DNA from: Oryza sativa Japonica Group | Taxonomy: Eukaryota; Streptophyta; Magnoliopsida; Poales; Poaceae | Assembly (NCBI RefSeq): GCF_034140825.1 | Contig: NC_089038.1 | Location: 22,677,501 to 22,741,500, forward strand | Direction of reading: 5' to 3' | Length of the DNA stretch: 64,000 nt | In this document: in pieces, positions 46,561 to 58,672 of the stretch | Numbering within the stretch: the stretch's first letter is position 1 | How the letters are laid out: the number at the start of each line of letters is the position of its first letter | Notes under the pieces: generated by a model | Told to the model about the DNA's origin: nothing | The model's database searches: none | The model's input: the letters and a program-made list of their open reading frames with translations, nothing else | Program-made: the position numbers and the translations under genes

Positions 46561-46665
46561 ACGCATCAAAAATAGATAGAGAAGTGTACCTTTTGTTGCA
46601 CTTTCTAATAAGTACGCATCAAGAATAGATAGAGAAGTGTACCTTTTGTTGCAGTTTCACCTAAT
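46561..46665. repeat. Tandem duplication, 53-bp period
   Basis: ACGCATCAA(A/G)AATAGATAG then AGAAGTGTACCTTTTGTTGC occurs at 46561 and 46614. Lies only ~14 bp after the 78-bp duplication. Confidence 0.9.
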
Positions 46666-48155
46666 AAGTAGTATCCTGAGATTCAACAGCTACAGTCTGT
46701 ATGATTGATTGCATGAAAACGACCTTCAAGAGGTGCCCCTTCAAAGGAACAACAAAAGGATGCGATGCAAAACGTACCAAATCAAATGTATCTCTAAACA
46801 TAGGGAACAAAACATAAAACTAATTTCCGACAACGTTCGAGGAAAAAAACATAACACTAATATCAATATAGAAATTTGAGAAATTGCCTGCACTTCACTT
46901 AAATCATTGCCCTTCAGTGTTGTTTGCTTTTAGCAATGCTCTTACCCTTGGTTATGGAAAAAAGACAGGACGAGAGATGAGCTCTTGAAATGCACAAAAA
47001 TAGAAGATGAAATATCAGCACCAAACATAGGACTAACAAGATTCAAACATTTCAATTTCTTCCTGGTTACACCATCTTTCGCATGCTTCATTTGGGTGTC
47101 TTCCCTGTATAGGAGCAACCACACTTCTGACAATTTTGCATTTCCTGGCAAATAAATAACTTAAAAAATACTTGTGACCTATATTTATCATATTTCCCCC
47201 AACATATTCTTTCTGCAATCAGCTGGTATCTATCTGTTTACATGATAATTCACATGTTTATACATAATACTTCATCAATTTTGATTCTGGCAAATTTGTA
47301 TATCCTGATGACGATGCATCCGTGAAACAATGCAATGGCATTTCAACCATTTGGTGCACAAGTTAAACACATAATTATTGCTTACTTGGTCATCACTGAT
47401 AGAAGGTAGATGTATACGGGCCATGCACAAGGATAAAGCAAAGCTAACTTTGTTAAGACAAAAGGCATGTGTGATAAAAAAAAATGGTGACAACTAAAAA
47501 AATTCTGTCAAATCGTCATTTAGCACATGTGCTCCTCACTAGTGAAGTCAGTACTTACACTTTCAGGAAATATCATATTGCAAAATTCTGCCAGAAAACA
47601 CATAGCAGTTTTTTTTTGTGTGTGTGATGAAAAAACATGTAGCAGTTTGAGATGAAAAGGAAAAAGAAGGATGTGTCCTCAAACAATATGTATTTGAATG
47701 AAGAAAAAAATCACTCATCTACAAACACATTGAAAAGACATTGCTTCAAAGTTCAAACTAATGAGCAAGAACTTACTGAGAAATGTCACTGCAAAGAAGT
47801 TGCTTTCAAAAGTTTGACAAAGCCTATTCAAACAGAGTAGCTTCTCAAAAATTGCTTTATGTGAGGCTTTGATCCAACTTGCAAGACAAAAAGAGCTTGC
47901 TGTGAGTCCGACTTTCCATAGTTAAGAAAAGAACTATTCGTCTTGAATCATCACACCTACTGAATGTTCCTCTTTGCTTCTTAGCTTGGGTAACTGCCTT
48001 CTGCAACACAACTGCTTCTATGACTCAAGCTCTCAATATAAATACCAGCCTGCTGGCCATAGTACACGCTTGAGGGAAGATAGACAAACTGAAACAGGAA
48101 TACAGATCAAGCAATAGTGCTATCACTCTTTATTTTGTGAGCAATTTCAAGAGCA

Positions 48156-50250
48156 ATGGACAATAGCATGCCTGTAGTTAGCAAGATTTTTTGCTCAAGT
48201 ACTTTGACAACACTGATGATCAGGAGAAGACCCACCGTCGTGAATGGTGGTGGTTTTGTTGTTACTGACCTCGGTAATAATGTTGTTTTCATTGTTGATG
48301 GTTGTGGAATACTAGGATCCAAGGGAGAATTGCTGGTGAAAGATGGTGATGGAGAACCAATACTGTTTATTTCTAGAAAGGTAATGGATCATGGGCTCAT
48401 GGCTGCACAATTGCAACTCTTACAAATATAGTTTTCTCACCTATTTAGTAGTTTGATTTTGGGAGCTACACCTGAGTGAAAGTTAATTGATTAGGCCTAG
48501 AACTATTTGTTGATCTATAGGTGTTCTGACTCCTAACTTTGTTTTCCCACAAAAAACTTGTCTAGATATCCCATTATTTTTGTGCACTGGATAACTCTTA
48601 AAATATTGAACAAGCTAGAACTCTTTATGTTCTGGTTCAAGAAACTTCAAGCACTTATCTTGGTAGAATGCAGAATAATTGTCACACACAAGATTATAAC
48701 ATGAGTATATGCCCTACAGTTAAATCCTGTACTCTTTCAGAAACCATATCTTTCTTTATACTAATTGAATACTCTCCTAGAAGCTCCCACCTTAATTAGA
48801 GCAGAAAAGGCTAGGTAATTCTCACATTAATCGAAAAAAGAAAATAAAAAGAGAGAAATTCCCACATTAACCGTAGAAAAATAATAATAATCCTGACTGT
48901 CCAAATTGTGCATCTGGTTTAATATACAACTTTGATCAAAGATTGCTGCTTATACAATGATAGAGCTTGGCTTCAAAGTTCAAACAGTCATTTATAACAC
49001 TTGTAGAAGTGTAGAACTCATGCATATGCAATCCTTTTGTAAAGGAGATTCTTACATGCATGCATATGCAATCCTTTTGTAAAGGAGATTCTTACATGCA
49101 TGAATATTTTAAGAGTGCACTGCAGTCTGGGCCACTTATGCCATGTAAGCAAATAGCAAAGTTCTTTTGTCACACATGATTTAGGACAGAAATACAATGG
49201 ATGTTTTAGTATCCAAATTCACGTTCAGACTAGAAAACTTAAATTTGGGATTTAATTTTGAAAGCATGAAGTTAGAAATCAAGAATATCACAATCACTCT
49301 GAACAATAAGATGTGAAATAAAAAAAAGGTCCAAATGGAAACTAAATTTCATATATTTATGTATATTTAAATCAGGCTGTTTTGAATTCTATTACCAGTG
49401 CAATGCATAGTTGATGGCTAATAAAAATTACACACTGCAGGGAGGAATTATCCAGGCTCTAAGCACATGGAACAAATGGAATGGGTACTCAATGGACTAC
49501 CAAGGAAAAAAGAAGTTGATTTTTAGCCTAAGTGATCCAAAATCATGCATAGCAAAAGGTGCTCCAATTAGAATACACATTGAACCCAAGAGGCACTGCA
49601 AAAATTGGGACTTCGAGATCAGTGGATCTTTTGCAGATAGAAACTGTACAATAACTGATTGCACTGGCACAATAGTAGGCCAGGTATATCATCCATACTT
49701 TTTTATATACCTTCATAATCCCCTACATGCATATAATTGCACCTCTGAGTTAGCAAGTTATATTTATTTTATATAAAATTCATTTGTTATCAATATCCAT
49801 ACATTCTTCTGCTTCATAGGCTCATACGCAGCTAACACAAGTGAGCTGTGGAGATAGAGATCCCTCATGTTATGATTCAGAAGAAACATTCAGCAATAGC
49901 ATGAAACTAAAGCATACCCTGAAGTCTGAATAATACAGTGAAGGTTTGGGAGAGGTGTCCAGTCTCCAGTGATTTTGCTTGCTTGATATGTACAAGTGCA
50001 CGTGGATATGTATACACCCAATGAACATTTTGATTGCATGCATAATGCAAGCATGAAAACACATATTTGTGCATGAGAGAGAAATCTAACATGTGGCACA
50101 TGCTATTTCGTTTTGTAGATGGGGAAGACAGAGCAGATAGGAACCAATGACTTCTACCATGTGGTAGTGCAGTCAGGCTGTGACAAGGCTTTCATCATTG
50201 GGGCAATGGCGGTTCTTGACAACATCCATGGAGAATCCACCAGATGCTGA
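48156..50250 (+). CDS. LURP-one-related (LOR) protein
   Basis: Three exons (48156-48380, 49441-49683, 50119-50250), all phase 0, give 199 aa. The order of motifs is that of the LOR/Tubby-like C-terminal fold: TVVNGGGFVVTDLGNNVVFIVDG, LGSKGELLVKDGDGEPILFISRK, DWDFEISG-like KNWDFEISGSF, CTITDCTGTIVGQ, and a closing FYHVVVQSGCDKAFIIGAMAVLD. LOR proteins form a 12-stranded barrel; Arabidopsis LURP1 is needed for basal defence against an oomycete. The biochemical role is unknown. Met 48156 opens the conserved region; the N-terminus is compact, without a signal peptide. Confidence 0.88.
49021..49100. repeat. 40-bp tandem duplication in LOR intron 1
   Basis: TGCATATGCAATCCTTTTGT begins at 49021 and 49061; the two 40-bp units are identical, so the event is recent. 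Confidence 0.95.
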
Positions 50251-52034
50251 TAGTAACAAGTGTTCTTCTTTTCTTGTTCACGGAACACAACAGTGGTTAT
50301 ATGGTCATTAATGCTGATATTGTAGATCAGCCAACTACCTACTTTAGCCTTAAAGTAGAGATCATTCCATTTCATTGACCCTATCTCATTATCAGCTAAA
50401 TCATATGTCAAATTTAATCAGCATTTATTGAGATTGTGACAGCACTCCTTTGCTCAACTTCAACTGCAATCCTTCCTGAATGATGAAGGAGGTAGTTACA
50501 GCTTACAGTATGTAATCTGTGCAGTGGAAAACAATTTCCGAACCTATCCCTTATGGTGGGAGGAAAAGAAACCTAGCAAGGTTGAACAAAAATGGGTAAT
50601 TTGTCCTTGAAATAGCAAAAGCTGCTAATTACTAAACCTTGGCTTCTCTGGAACTACTTTATATTAAATTTTAAAGCTGTTATGGCATAAGCACTCACAA
50701 ATAACATGTTGGAAAAGCTGCCAGATAAGGCAATACAAAGCATCGAGTAATAAACTACCCCCCTTAGCTTCTCTGATAATGTTGATAATAAGAACTATAG
50801 GAAAAGTTGATAAGTCACTCAGTAGGCCATAGATTATGTTGGGAAAACTAGAAGGTTGATAATAAATACTGAATGAGCTTGCCTATGAAAAAAACCCAAA
50901 TAATCATTCCAATGGGAATTTTTTTTAAAAAAAATCGCACTACCAAAAATTGTGCTCAAACTTGTGTAAGCATTATTGGAAATATGGACAACCATGTGTA
51001 TAGATGATCAAAATGATCAACTACCTCCTAAAAAAAATCTATACCACACTGAATAGCACAAGAAAAACTGGTAACAGGTGAAGTACCTCTGCTAGAGGGA
51101 AAATTACTTCATGCCATTCTTCAAGAATCAAGTCTTCAACTGCTACTCAATCTCATTTCAGTTAACAAGTCCAAAAAAGCATGTTGCTGACGCATATGGA
51201 CCAAAGTGACTGGAAGTCCCAGGAAAGCGATCAGGCGAACCAGTTATACATGAGTTGTTTAGGGACATGCCAAGAATTGATAGAGCATCATTTTATCACA
51301 TAAGCAACTCCAATGAAATTTGCAGCTCTGGCAACCATATATCTGTTGCTTCACTAAATACTAGGAGACCAAATGGCTTGCCTTTTACTTTATTGATCAG
51401 TGTGAAGTTGTTTTCGATTAGTTTCTTGGTAGTTCTGGTCCAGGTGCAATATGTTTACATTTGAGGTTCTCTTATCTGAATATCCTGCAAAACAAGTAAT
51501 GAAAAAATATCAGGTGCCTTCAAATCTTCAACTATGTTAGTAGGCTAAAGTGGAGTTTATATTATGACAAATGTTAATAAGCATAGGAATCCTGCCAGTT
51601 AGGTCATCATTTGAAGGGGAACAAACTGGCATAATGCAATAAAAATCTTGTTCACAGTATGCAGACTTAAACAGACTATTAGAAACCCAGTTATTATCTC
51701 TGATGATCCATGCTACTACATCTGTAATGAACTAAATGTCAAGACGGTATTAAGATGGGCACAGGGCACTAAAGCTATTAGACCAAACATGTGCTTCGAA
51801 TTCTATAGTGATAATTTAAAAACTAATACAAGGTCGTATGGGGATGAAAATAGTTCAAACTTTGAGGAAACAAACATATATCTATTAAAGATGTGTAAGA
51901 GGTCTCTAACTCAAACAAGAACAACTCACCAGTCACCACAGCCTCTTATAAGCTTTGCAAGTTCCAGATGTTCTGCAGTGCATACCAGAAACAGTCAGTG
52001 TGCTTTTCCTTCCATTCTCTGCTGTACCATTCAA
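50251..52034. other. Convergent space between LOR and PPR genes
   Basis: Likely two 3' UTRs and spacer. The plus-strand frame at 51648-52049 touches the PPR stop region and has no recognised domain. Confidence 0.45.
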
Positions 52035-53786
52035 CTACAAAGCTACTGAAATATCTAGTCTTTGCCTCACAGGAGAAGGGACTTCCTGAATAGATGAAGC
52101 ACCCCCTGATGCAAGACGCATTACATGATCCACCTCATTTGGCATCCCAGCCTTTAATAGGCAACTAATAAAACAATTAACTGTAATACTGTCAGGGGAA
52201 CAACCAGCCTCCACCATTTCATGGAAAAACATGATAGCCTCTGAAATCCTACTCTTCATGCAGTAACCAATTATTAGAATAGTATATGTATACTTGTCAG
52301 GGCGACATCCTTTTTCTTCCATGCCCTTTCGAATCAAGTTTGCTTCATCCACCTTGCCACACTTGCACAGTACATCTATCACTGGGTTATATATGAATGC
52401 TTGTGGTGCAATGTCAGGTCTCAAGTTTAGTTCATTCAAAAGACCAATTGCTTCATCTGATCTGTTCTGCTTACAAAGTGAGTGTATTATGATAGAAAAG
52501 GTGTACACATTTGGTTGAATCCGATGCTGGGCCATATCACTCCAAATCCTCAATGCATCATCAAGTTGCCCACACCGACAATAACCATCAATCAAAGAAC
52601 TAAATGTCACAACATCAGGAGGGCACCGAAGTCGCGTCATTTGCTGATACACTTCCACCGCAGAACCCAAGTCGCCAACTTTGCCATATCCATTTATAAG
52701 CACATTGTATGTAACCGTGTTGGGCATTATCCCAGATGCAACCATGTCATTGTATACAGCCATTGCATCCTCCAACTTCCCAGCCTTACAGTAACCTGAG
52801 ATCACCGAGGTGAATGTCACAACATTGGGCATGCAAACACCGTCCCTCTGGAGCCTCCTCAACACCTCATGACCTCTACTCACCTCATTAGTCCTGCATA
52901 GACCATCCACAAGGATGTTATGTGTGACAGTATCTGGTGAACACCCAAATTCATTCATCCTTTCGACCAGCTCGAGCGCCTTTTGGACTTGCCCCACCCG
53001 ACAAACCCCCTTGATGACAACATTAAAGCTCCAAACATCTGGAGAATATACCCTGTCCTGAATCCACCGTTCAAACAACGCCACAACATCATGCACCCGT
53101 CCACGGCCAATCAACGAGCTCATGAGCTTGTTATACGCATATGCTTCTACGCGGCAACCAAACTCCGATGCCTTCGATAGCAATGTCGCGGACGCATCCA
53201 GAAGGTTTGCACATGTGCAGGAACTGACCAGGAACGAGAGAAAACGGGCGTCGGGAGAGTACCCGTAGTGGGTCGTCATTTGGTCAAACAGCTGGAGGGC
53301 GTCGGCCTGGCGGCCGGACCTGCACAGCACCACGATGATCTGCTGGCAGGAGTGCGCGGACGGCGTGATGGAGAGCGGCGAGCAATGCAGCGCGGTGAAG
53401 ACGGCGAGGGCCGAGGAGGCGCACGGCGCGAGACGGAGCGCGGCGGCGGCGGCGAGCGGGGAAGGGTCGATGCGGCGGAACCCCGGGAGGTGCCGCGGGC
53501 GGAGCAATGCCGCGGACGCGAGCGCCTTGGCGATCCAGAGCTCGGCCGACGCGTGCGACGGCGACGGCGGCGACGAAGAAGGCGGGAGCTGCTGCTGCTG
53601 CGACGGCGGGCCGGCGGCGGAGTAGTGGAGGAGGCGGGCGAGGGGGCGGGGATGGGGCAGGTAGATGCAGAGGAGGGCGTGGAGGCGGGAAGGCATCAGA
53701 GAGAGCGACGGCGGTGGAGGGTTCGGGGGCGAGGAGGCGGAGGAGGAGGAGGCGGCGGCGGCGGCGGCGGCGGCGGGGGTCGTCAT
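52035..53786 (-). CDS. P-type pentatricopeptide repeat protein
   Basis: Intronless 583-aa protein. The ATG at 53786 (MTTPAAAAA) is used, since the frame upstream lacks an ATG. A Ala/Ser/Pro-rich N-terminus of ~130 residues may target an organelle. About twelve 35-residue P-class PPR motifs follow, e.g. VVTFTSVISGYCKAGKLEDA, TVTYNVLINGYGKVGDLGSA and KYTYTILIIGYCMKSRISEA. No E, DYW or SMR domain. Such proteins bind single-stranded organelle RNA one base per repeat and act in its processing, stability or translation. Position 5 and 35 residues are mostly N/T/S and D/N, so a target could be predicted. The gene diverges from OEP21. Confidence 0.93.
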   Translation of the reverse strand: MTTPAAAAAAAASSSSASSPPNPPPPSLSLMPSRLHALLCIYLPHPRPLARLLHYSAAGPPSQQQQLPPSSSPPSPSHASAELWIAKALASAALLRPRHLPGFRRIDPSPLAAAAALRLAPCASSALAVFTALHCSPLSITPSAHSCQQIIVVLCRSGRQADALQLFDQMTTHYGYSPDARFLSFLVSSCTCANLLDASATLLSKASEFGCRVEAYAYNKLMSSLIGRGRVHDVVALFERWIQDRVYSPDVWSFNVVIKGVCRVGQVQKALELVERMNEFGCSPDTVTHNILVDGLCRTNEVSRGHEVLRRLQRDGVCMPNVVTFTSVISGYCKAGKLEDAMAVYNDMVASGIMPNTVTYNVLINGYGKVGDLGSAVEVYQQMTRLRCPPDVVTFSSLIDGYCRCGQLDDALRIWSDMAQHRIQPNVYTFSIIIHSLCKQNRSDEAIGLLNELNLRPDIAPQAFIYNPVIDVLCKCGKVDEANLIRKGMEEKGCRPDKYTYTILIIGYCMKSRISEAIMFFHEMVEAGCSPDSITVNCFISCLLKAGMPNEVDHVMRLASGGASSIQEVPSPVRQRLDISVAL

Positions 53787-55500
53787 TAACTCACCGCGAT
53801 GTGACAAAGAGAGAGGAGGCCATATGGACCAGAGAATGGAGGGGGCAGGGTTTTGCCGTTTTGGCCTTAAGTATTTTTTTTTCCTTTTTGATAGTGCGAT
53901 TTGTGCGGTTGAACGCGGTGAACGGTGAAGCTGGCAGTAAGATGTTTTACTCTTTTATCTATGGTCTCAATTAGTTCCAAATTTTTTATTCAAACTTCCA
54001 ACTTTTCCATCGTATCAAAATTTTCCTACATACATAAGCTTTCAACTTTTCTATCACATCGTTTCAATTTCAACCAAACTTTTAATTTTGGTGTGAACTA
54101 AACACACCCTGTCTCGATGAAAAATGTTTCCATCAAATACATATCCACATTCATAGGAGCGCAAAGAGAGAGCTGACTTTGATCCTGCCACCGTGTTTGA
54201 TATTTCTTCGTATAGAACATAATATATCATGTTGAAGCTAGGGTAAGCTCTTCGGTAAAACATAAAATTCAACTACTTTCAACAAAATCTACAGTTAAAT
54301 TGGATAAAATATTTTAAAGATTAGTATATGGATGATCAACTCATATTTATTTCTTGTCTATATACAAAATAGGATTTTCTCCAACTATATATCTTATCCT
54401 AGTATAATAAGTTCTAATGATTCAAGTATCTTTGACAGCTAGTGGCCATCGTGCTTATATAAAAAAAAACTGCTAGTGATACATAAGTATAGTTGTTAAA
54501 GTGTTAGAGCGATGCTAGAGCACGGAATACTGTTGGAATAGGACAACTTAATAAATCCAACCCTAACCTCTCACCTCTCGCATCCTAAGCTCCCACACTG
54601 CAAAAAGAGCGAAGCAGGATAACCTCGACTTTCGTGCAAGCGAAGCAGCAACACTCATCAATTGGTACCTATATACCACACCTGAGGACAAAAGCACCCA
54701 ATATCGGTGAGCAACACGGTGAGCTGGTGAAAAGCACGGCGGTTTCAAACGATGCATGTGTGACAACCTCGAGGCCTAAATGAGTATGAAGCACCTTGCA
54801 GTAATCCTTCGCCTACTTCGCCAACTCCCCTCGCCGCTACTTTCGTCGCGTTCGGACTTACCTTCTCCTTTTCCTTTCTCTTCACCTACGATAACATCAA
54901 TCTTATCACCGTTGCCTCCCTCCTCACCGACTACTATGATTCCAACGACCTCCAATAAACTTGTCAGCCTCTAGATCCAGTGTAAGGAGAGAGGAACATG
55001 GAGATTGAGGAGGTGACGATTAAGGAGTCGAGAAACGGAGGAGGAAGACAGAATTGGGTCACCGCATGACGGGTGGGTTGGTGGTGCTCGTAGCAGTGAG
55101 AAAGAAAGAAACAAACTGTATCCGCGCGACGTGAGAAAGACATAGTGAAAAAAGAGTAAGGCTAATGATTCGCTTCATTATCTACTACCCCGTGTTCTCA
55201 TAATGGCATGTGATGCCGTGGTGTAGTTCTTCTGTAAGCATAATAATTAGTAGTAAAAGAAAATACAGTAATAACTGAACAACCCACAAATGCATTTTGG
55301 TCTCGTATGCATTAGCTGCAAAAGCGAGGGAGCGATCTGTAAAAAAGCGCCACTCATTTCTAGATTACGGCCGGGTGGCGCCGCTCCTCCCCTCCTCGCT
55401 GCCGCCCATCGTCGTTCCGCCGCCCAAATCAAACCCAAGAGAAAGAGAAAGAGAAAGGGAACCCCCTCTTCCTTCCTCCCTCCCGCCCCCGCCTCCCCCC
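53787..55500. other. Divergent promoter region between PPR and OEP21
   Basis: At ~53970-54107 a Tourist-like segment (TTAGTTCCAAATTTTT to GTGAACTAAACACACC) matches that in KOR2 intron 4. The rest has short unrecognised frames. The last 120 bp before the OEP21 start is GC-rich with an AGAAAGAGAAAG purine run. Confidence 0.5.
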
Positions 55501-55515
55501 ATGGCCTCGAGCTCG

Positions 55516-55547
<32 letters not shown>

Positions 55548-57715
55548 GCCCGACGGGGGCGTCGGGGACGGGCCGACGACGCTCGACGAGCTGTACAAGA
55601 TCAACGTGGTGCCGGCCGAGCTGCACTTCAAGTTCCGCAAGGAGCTCCAGGGCCTCCGCGTCGGCCTCAACTTCGAGGTCCCATGTCATATCCTCTCATT
55701 CCTAAACCCTAAACCTCGCGAGTGTTTTTTATTTGATTTATGTTCTCTTTCCCCCAGTTATTTAGAGATTCAATTATCCAATGTGCTTCAGTAGAGTCCC
55801 TCGTCGATCTACGAAGGATAAATCTTGTGGATGTTCTTGTATTACTATTGGAAATTATTTGCACTTGCTGAAGTTGCCTCCCCTTGTGTGCATTGGGAGA
55901 ATATCACCTCACTCCCAATCTTGCCAATGCGGAGTTATGTGGTTAATTTTGTCATGGGGAATTGATCATATGACACTCTTCTAGCGTAGAAAATTGATAA
56001 TCGCAGTGTGGTTTTTTCGTGAAATATAAATTGTTCTCTGCTAAATGCAACGATGTATTTTCTTTTCAGTTCTATAATCTTGAGGTGAATGATTTTGAGG
56101 CGAAGGTAGTTCTGAAGCCTCTGGACTATGAACGGAAGTGGAAGTTCCACTACAAGCCCATCAGCGGTGATATACAGCTTCTTTCCAAGAAGATACCAGT
56201 AACGAAGTTTCTCAATCTACAGGTTCTCTCATTGAACCATGTTATTTGTGCATCATTTTTGTGGTAGCTTTATAGCAATGACTAGTACACATATTTGTCA
56301 TGGCCCTGTCTTGACACAGTCAGTATATACTGTTCATTGGTATCTTCCATGAAACATGTTGTTTGATGGTGCCACTAGAGAAGTTAGTTGGTATTTGCAT
56401 TGCACATAGTAGCTATGCATTTCTATGGTTAGTCATTTTTGTGCTTCCAGTTTTTGAGCAGTTGAGTGTATGGAATTGATGTGAGTAAAATTTTTAAACA
56501 GGATATATGAGTTCAGTTTGTTGTTCTTCAGACCTCAGGTTTGAAGTGCTAAGAAACAAATATATTTTCAACCATGGTAGTGGAATGTGGAAGATAAATA
56601 TCTTGGCTTCAGTTAAGCAAATTTATTTTATATGGAGACCATGTCATGTATATGTTCCTTGATCACAATATTCTTCTGAAAATGTACTGCATGCATCAGT
56701 TTTTATTTTAAGAAGCTAGACGAAATAATTTCTTGATTTATCTGAAGAGTAAAGCTACTGAACAATGGAGTCGGTCCTCTTTTCGCAACTTACATTTTTT
56801 TTGTGGGTGGTAAATAAGGAATTTTCTCTAACATCACTGGTATTTAATAATTATCTATGATTTGCTGATGTTTAGCTGATGTCACATATCAATTTCTGGG
56901 TGGCTAAAATGACAGTTTTGGGGACCATGAAATATACCTTGATTATGGCACATACCGTTTGCTTCAATTTTCTGTCTCAGCGGAAGATTTGGTCCTTCAA
57001 AACATATAACAAGTGATTCCTGGGACTTTCTGTTGCTTCCTTCTCTTAATGTGTACACCAGGAACAGAGTATAGACCATTTCTCCTAGCCAGAAAGTATA
57101 ATGCACATCTAACTGACATGCAAAGTTAGTTGAATTAGAAAGGATCAGATTGGTTGGACATACCACACATGGTCAACATGGTGAAACACAGGAACCAGTA
57201 GTGATTAAAAAAAAGTGCCCAGCTTGAATCTTCATTTGTTCAACAAGTTCCTTTTCTAGTACTGATAGTACATGGAATTTCTAATAACAATGGTTACAGG
57301 TCGGCATTGGTCACAATTTCCATCTCAATGCCACTGGATGGAAGTGGAAGCTCTCTACGTGTTTGGGGGGAGATGGTGTCTCTCAGATAAGAAACAAATC
57401 GACACTCAGCATGTTCCCAGGGTTTGATTTGAGGGTCGGTTGGAGAGCTGAATATGTGCTTCCTGAGATTCATGGGTAAGTCACTCAACCCTGCTTAAAG
57501 AGTTTGTGGCTAGGCATCATTAGCACAATCCTTGTGGAACCTACTAATCAGGGATAATTTTTACCATAAAGACACAGTAACATCAGCTAATTTTCATCTT
57601 TTCTCCATGCAGGGCTGTTGGAACAGGAGAACCTGCCTTCAGTATGAACTACGGGCGATTGCAAGCATCAATAGATCGAGTTGAGGCTATCGTAACACAG
57701 TCAGATCGGTATTGA
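55501..57715 (+). CDS. OEP21: Chloroplast outer envelope pore protein OEP21
   Basis: Four exons (55501-55677, 56070-56222, 57300-57475, 57613-57715) encode 202 aa. After a Gly-rich start with a run of eight Gly, the body matches OEP21: TLDELYKINVVPAELHFKFRK, LRVGLNFEFYNLEVNDFEAK, VVLKPLDYERKWKFHYKPIS, LQVGIGHNFHLNATGWKWKL and RVGWRAEYVLPEIHG. OEP21 is a beta-barrel anion channel in the plastid outer envelope, rectifying and regulated by ATP and triose phosphates. No transit peptide is expected. The Gly-rich extension is longer than I recall for pea OEP21 (~177 aa). It converges on SPCS2 across ~960 bp. Confidence 0.93.
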
Positions 57716-58047
57716 CCCCTTACAAGGTATATACCAGGAGGGTGAAGATGATACATCTCAAATCCAATGGAGTTCTTCTCACTTGAGTCACTTCTGTATT
57801 TTGAGGTTTTGTATCTGATGTACAGTAATTAGCGAAGTGTTATTCTAGGAACAGAGGTTGTCCAAACCCTTGCACGGCACTTGTTTTAGCAAACATGATG
57901 AATAATGTTCCTGATGATTGTGTTTGGCACATTCACTCCTCCTGACATACTGAACTTGTGACTTAGATTATCAGACAACTAAATTGTTATGGATCAATTC
58001 CGTAACATATTGCCGTATGGAACTTGAAAGGGTGGTGTTTGTTGTTA

Positions 58048-58286
58048 CTTCCTCCGTGCTAAAATATACTCGTAAGTATTTTTGTTCTGTAACACGGTCT
58101 CCAAAATGCTATTTTGACCAACAATATCTATAAAAATAAGATATTTTAAATAAAAAGAGTTAAATAAGATGTTTTAAATTTAGTAACATTAATTTTACAT
58201 AATTTTTTTTTGCTAGTAATAGTCAAAGTTAAAAATGTTTGACTTATCACTATGCTAAAAATGCTTATATTTTGGGACGAGGAGAG
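58048..58286. mobile_element. Stowaway MITE between OEP21 and SPCS2
   Basis: TTCCTCCGTGCTAAAATATA to TATATTTTGGGACGAGGAGAG, flanked by TA (58046-58047, 58287-58288). The remainder of 57716-58672 is 3' flank of both genes with nothing else visible. Confidence 0.88.
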
Positions 58287-58672
58287 TACGTATTTCGACG
58301 ACACTGGTAGTTGTTGGTACCTTACCAGTCCAAAATATGTGTACAGAAGGAATTATTTACAAGGATTTTTGGCTATTGGCATAATACATTTTTCTGTTTT
58401 CCTGAGGCAATTTCATTCATGTTGTCATATAAGCAGAACGTACAGAGCTCAGTGCTGGTATCTATGATTAACCATCGATAGGCTTGTAAGCTCATAAAAA
58501 AGAATTGGGATGGTACCGGGTGTCTTCGACAGTATTTCAATCACCAGTGAAACAGTAATGTATGACAAAATTGTCTATTTTGATTAAGCTAAGGATTCTT
58601 CCAAGCAAGGAATTCCACAAGAGGGTTTCTTTTCTAGACAATTAACGTCTCATAGTCACATGGACTACCCAT

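Larger units (their letters stand above)
44921..48155. other. Long intergenic stretch upstream of the LOR gene
   Basis: No gene is recognised; all frames are short and AT-rich. A GC-rich island at ~45370-45620 carries the G tract and a CCG repeat. Two tandem duplications lie at 46392-46665 (listed separately). The rest shows nothing definable. Confidence 0.45.

Noticed and set aside
46392-46665. Possible CRISPR-like repeat array
   Set aside because: Only two adjacent copies of each unit with no spacers; plant nuclear context. Simple tandem duplications.
53268-53974. Arg/Gly-rich plus-strand frames over the PPR gene start
   Set aside because: Antisense shadows of the GC-rich PPR N-terminus, with low-complexity sequence only.
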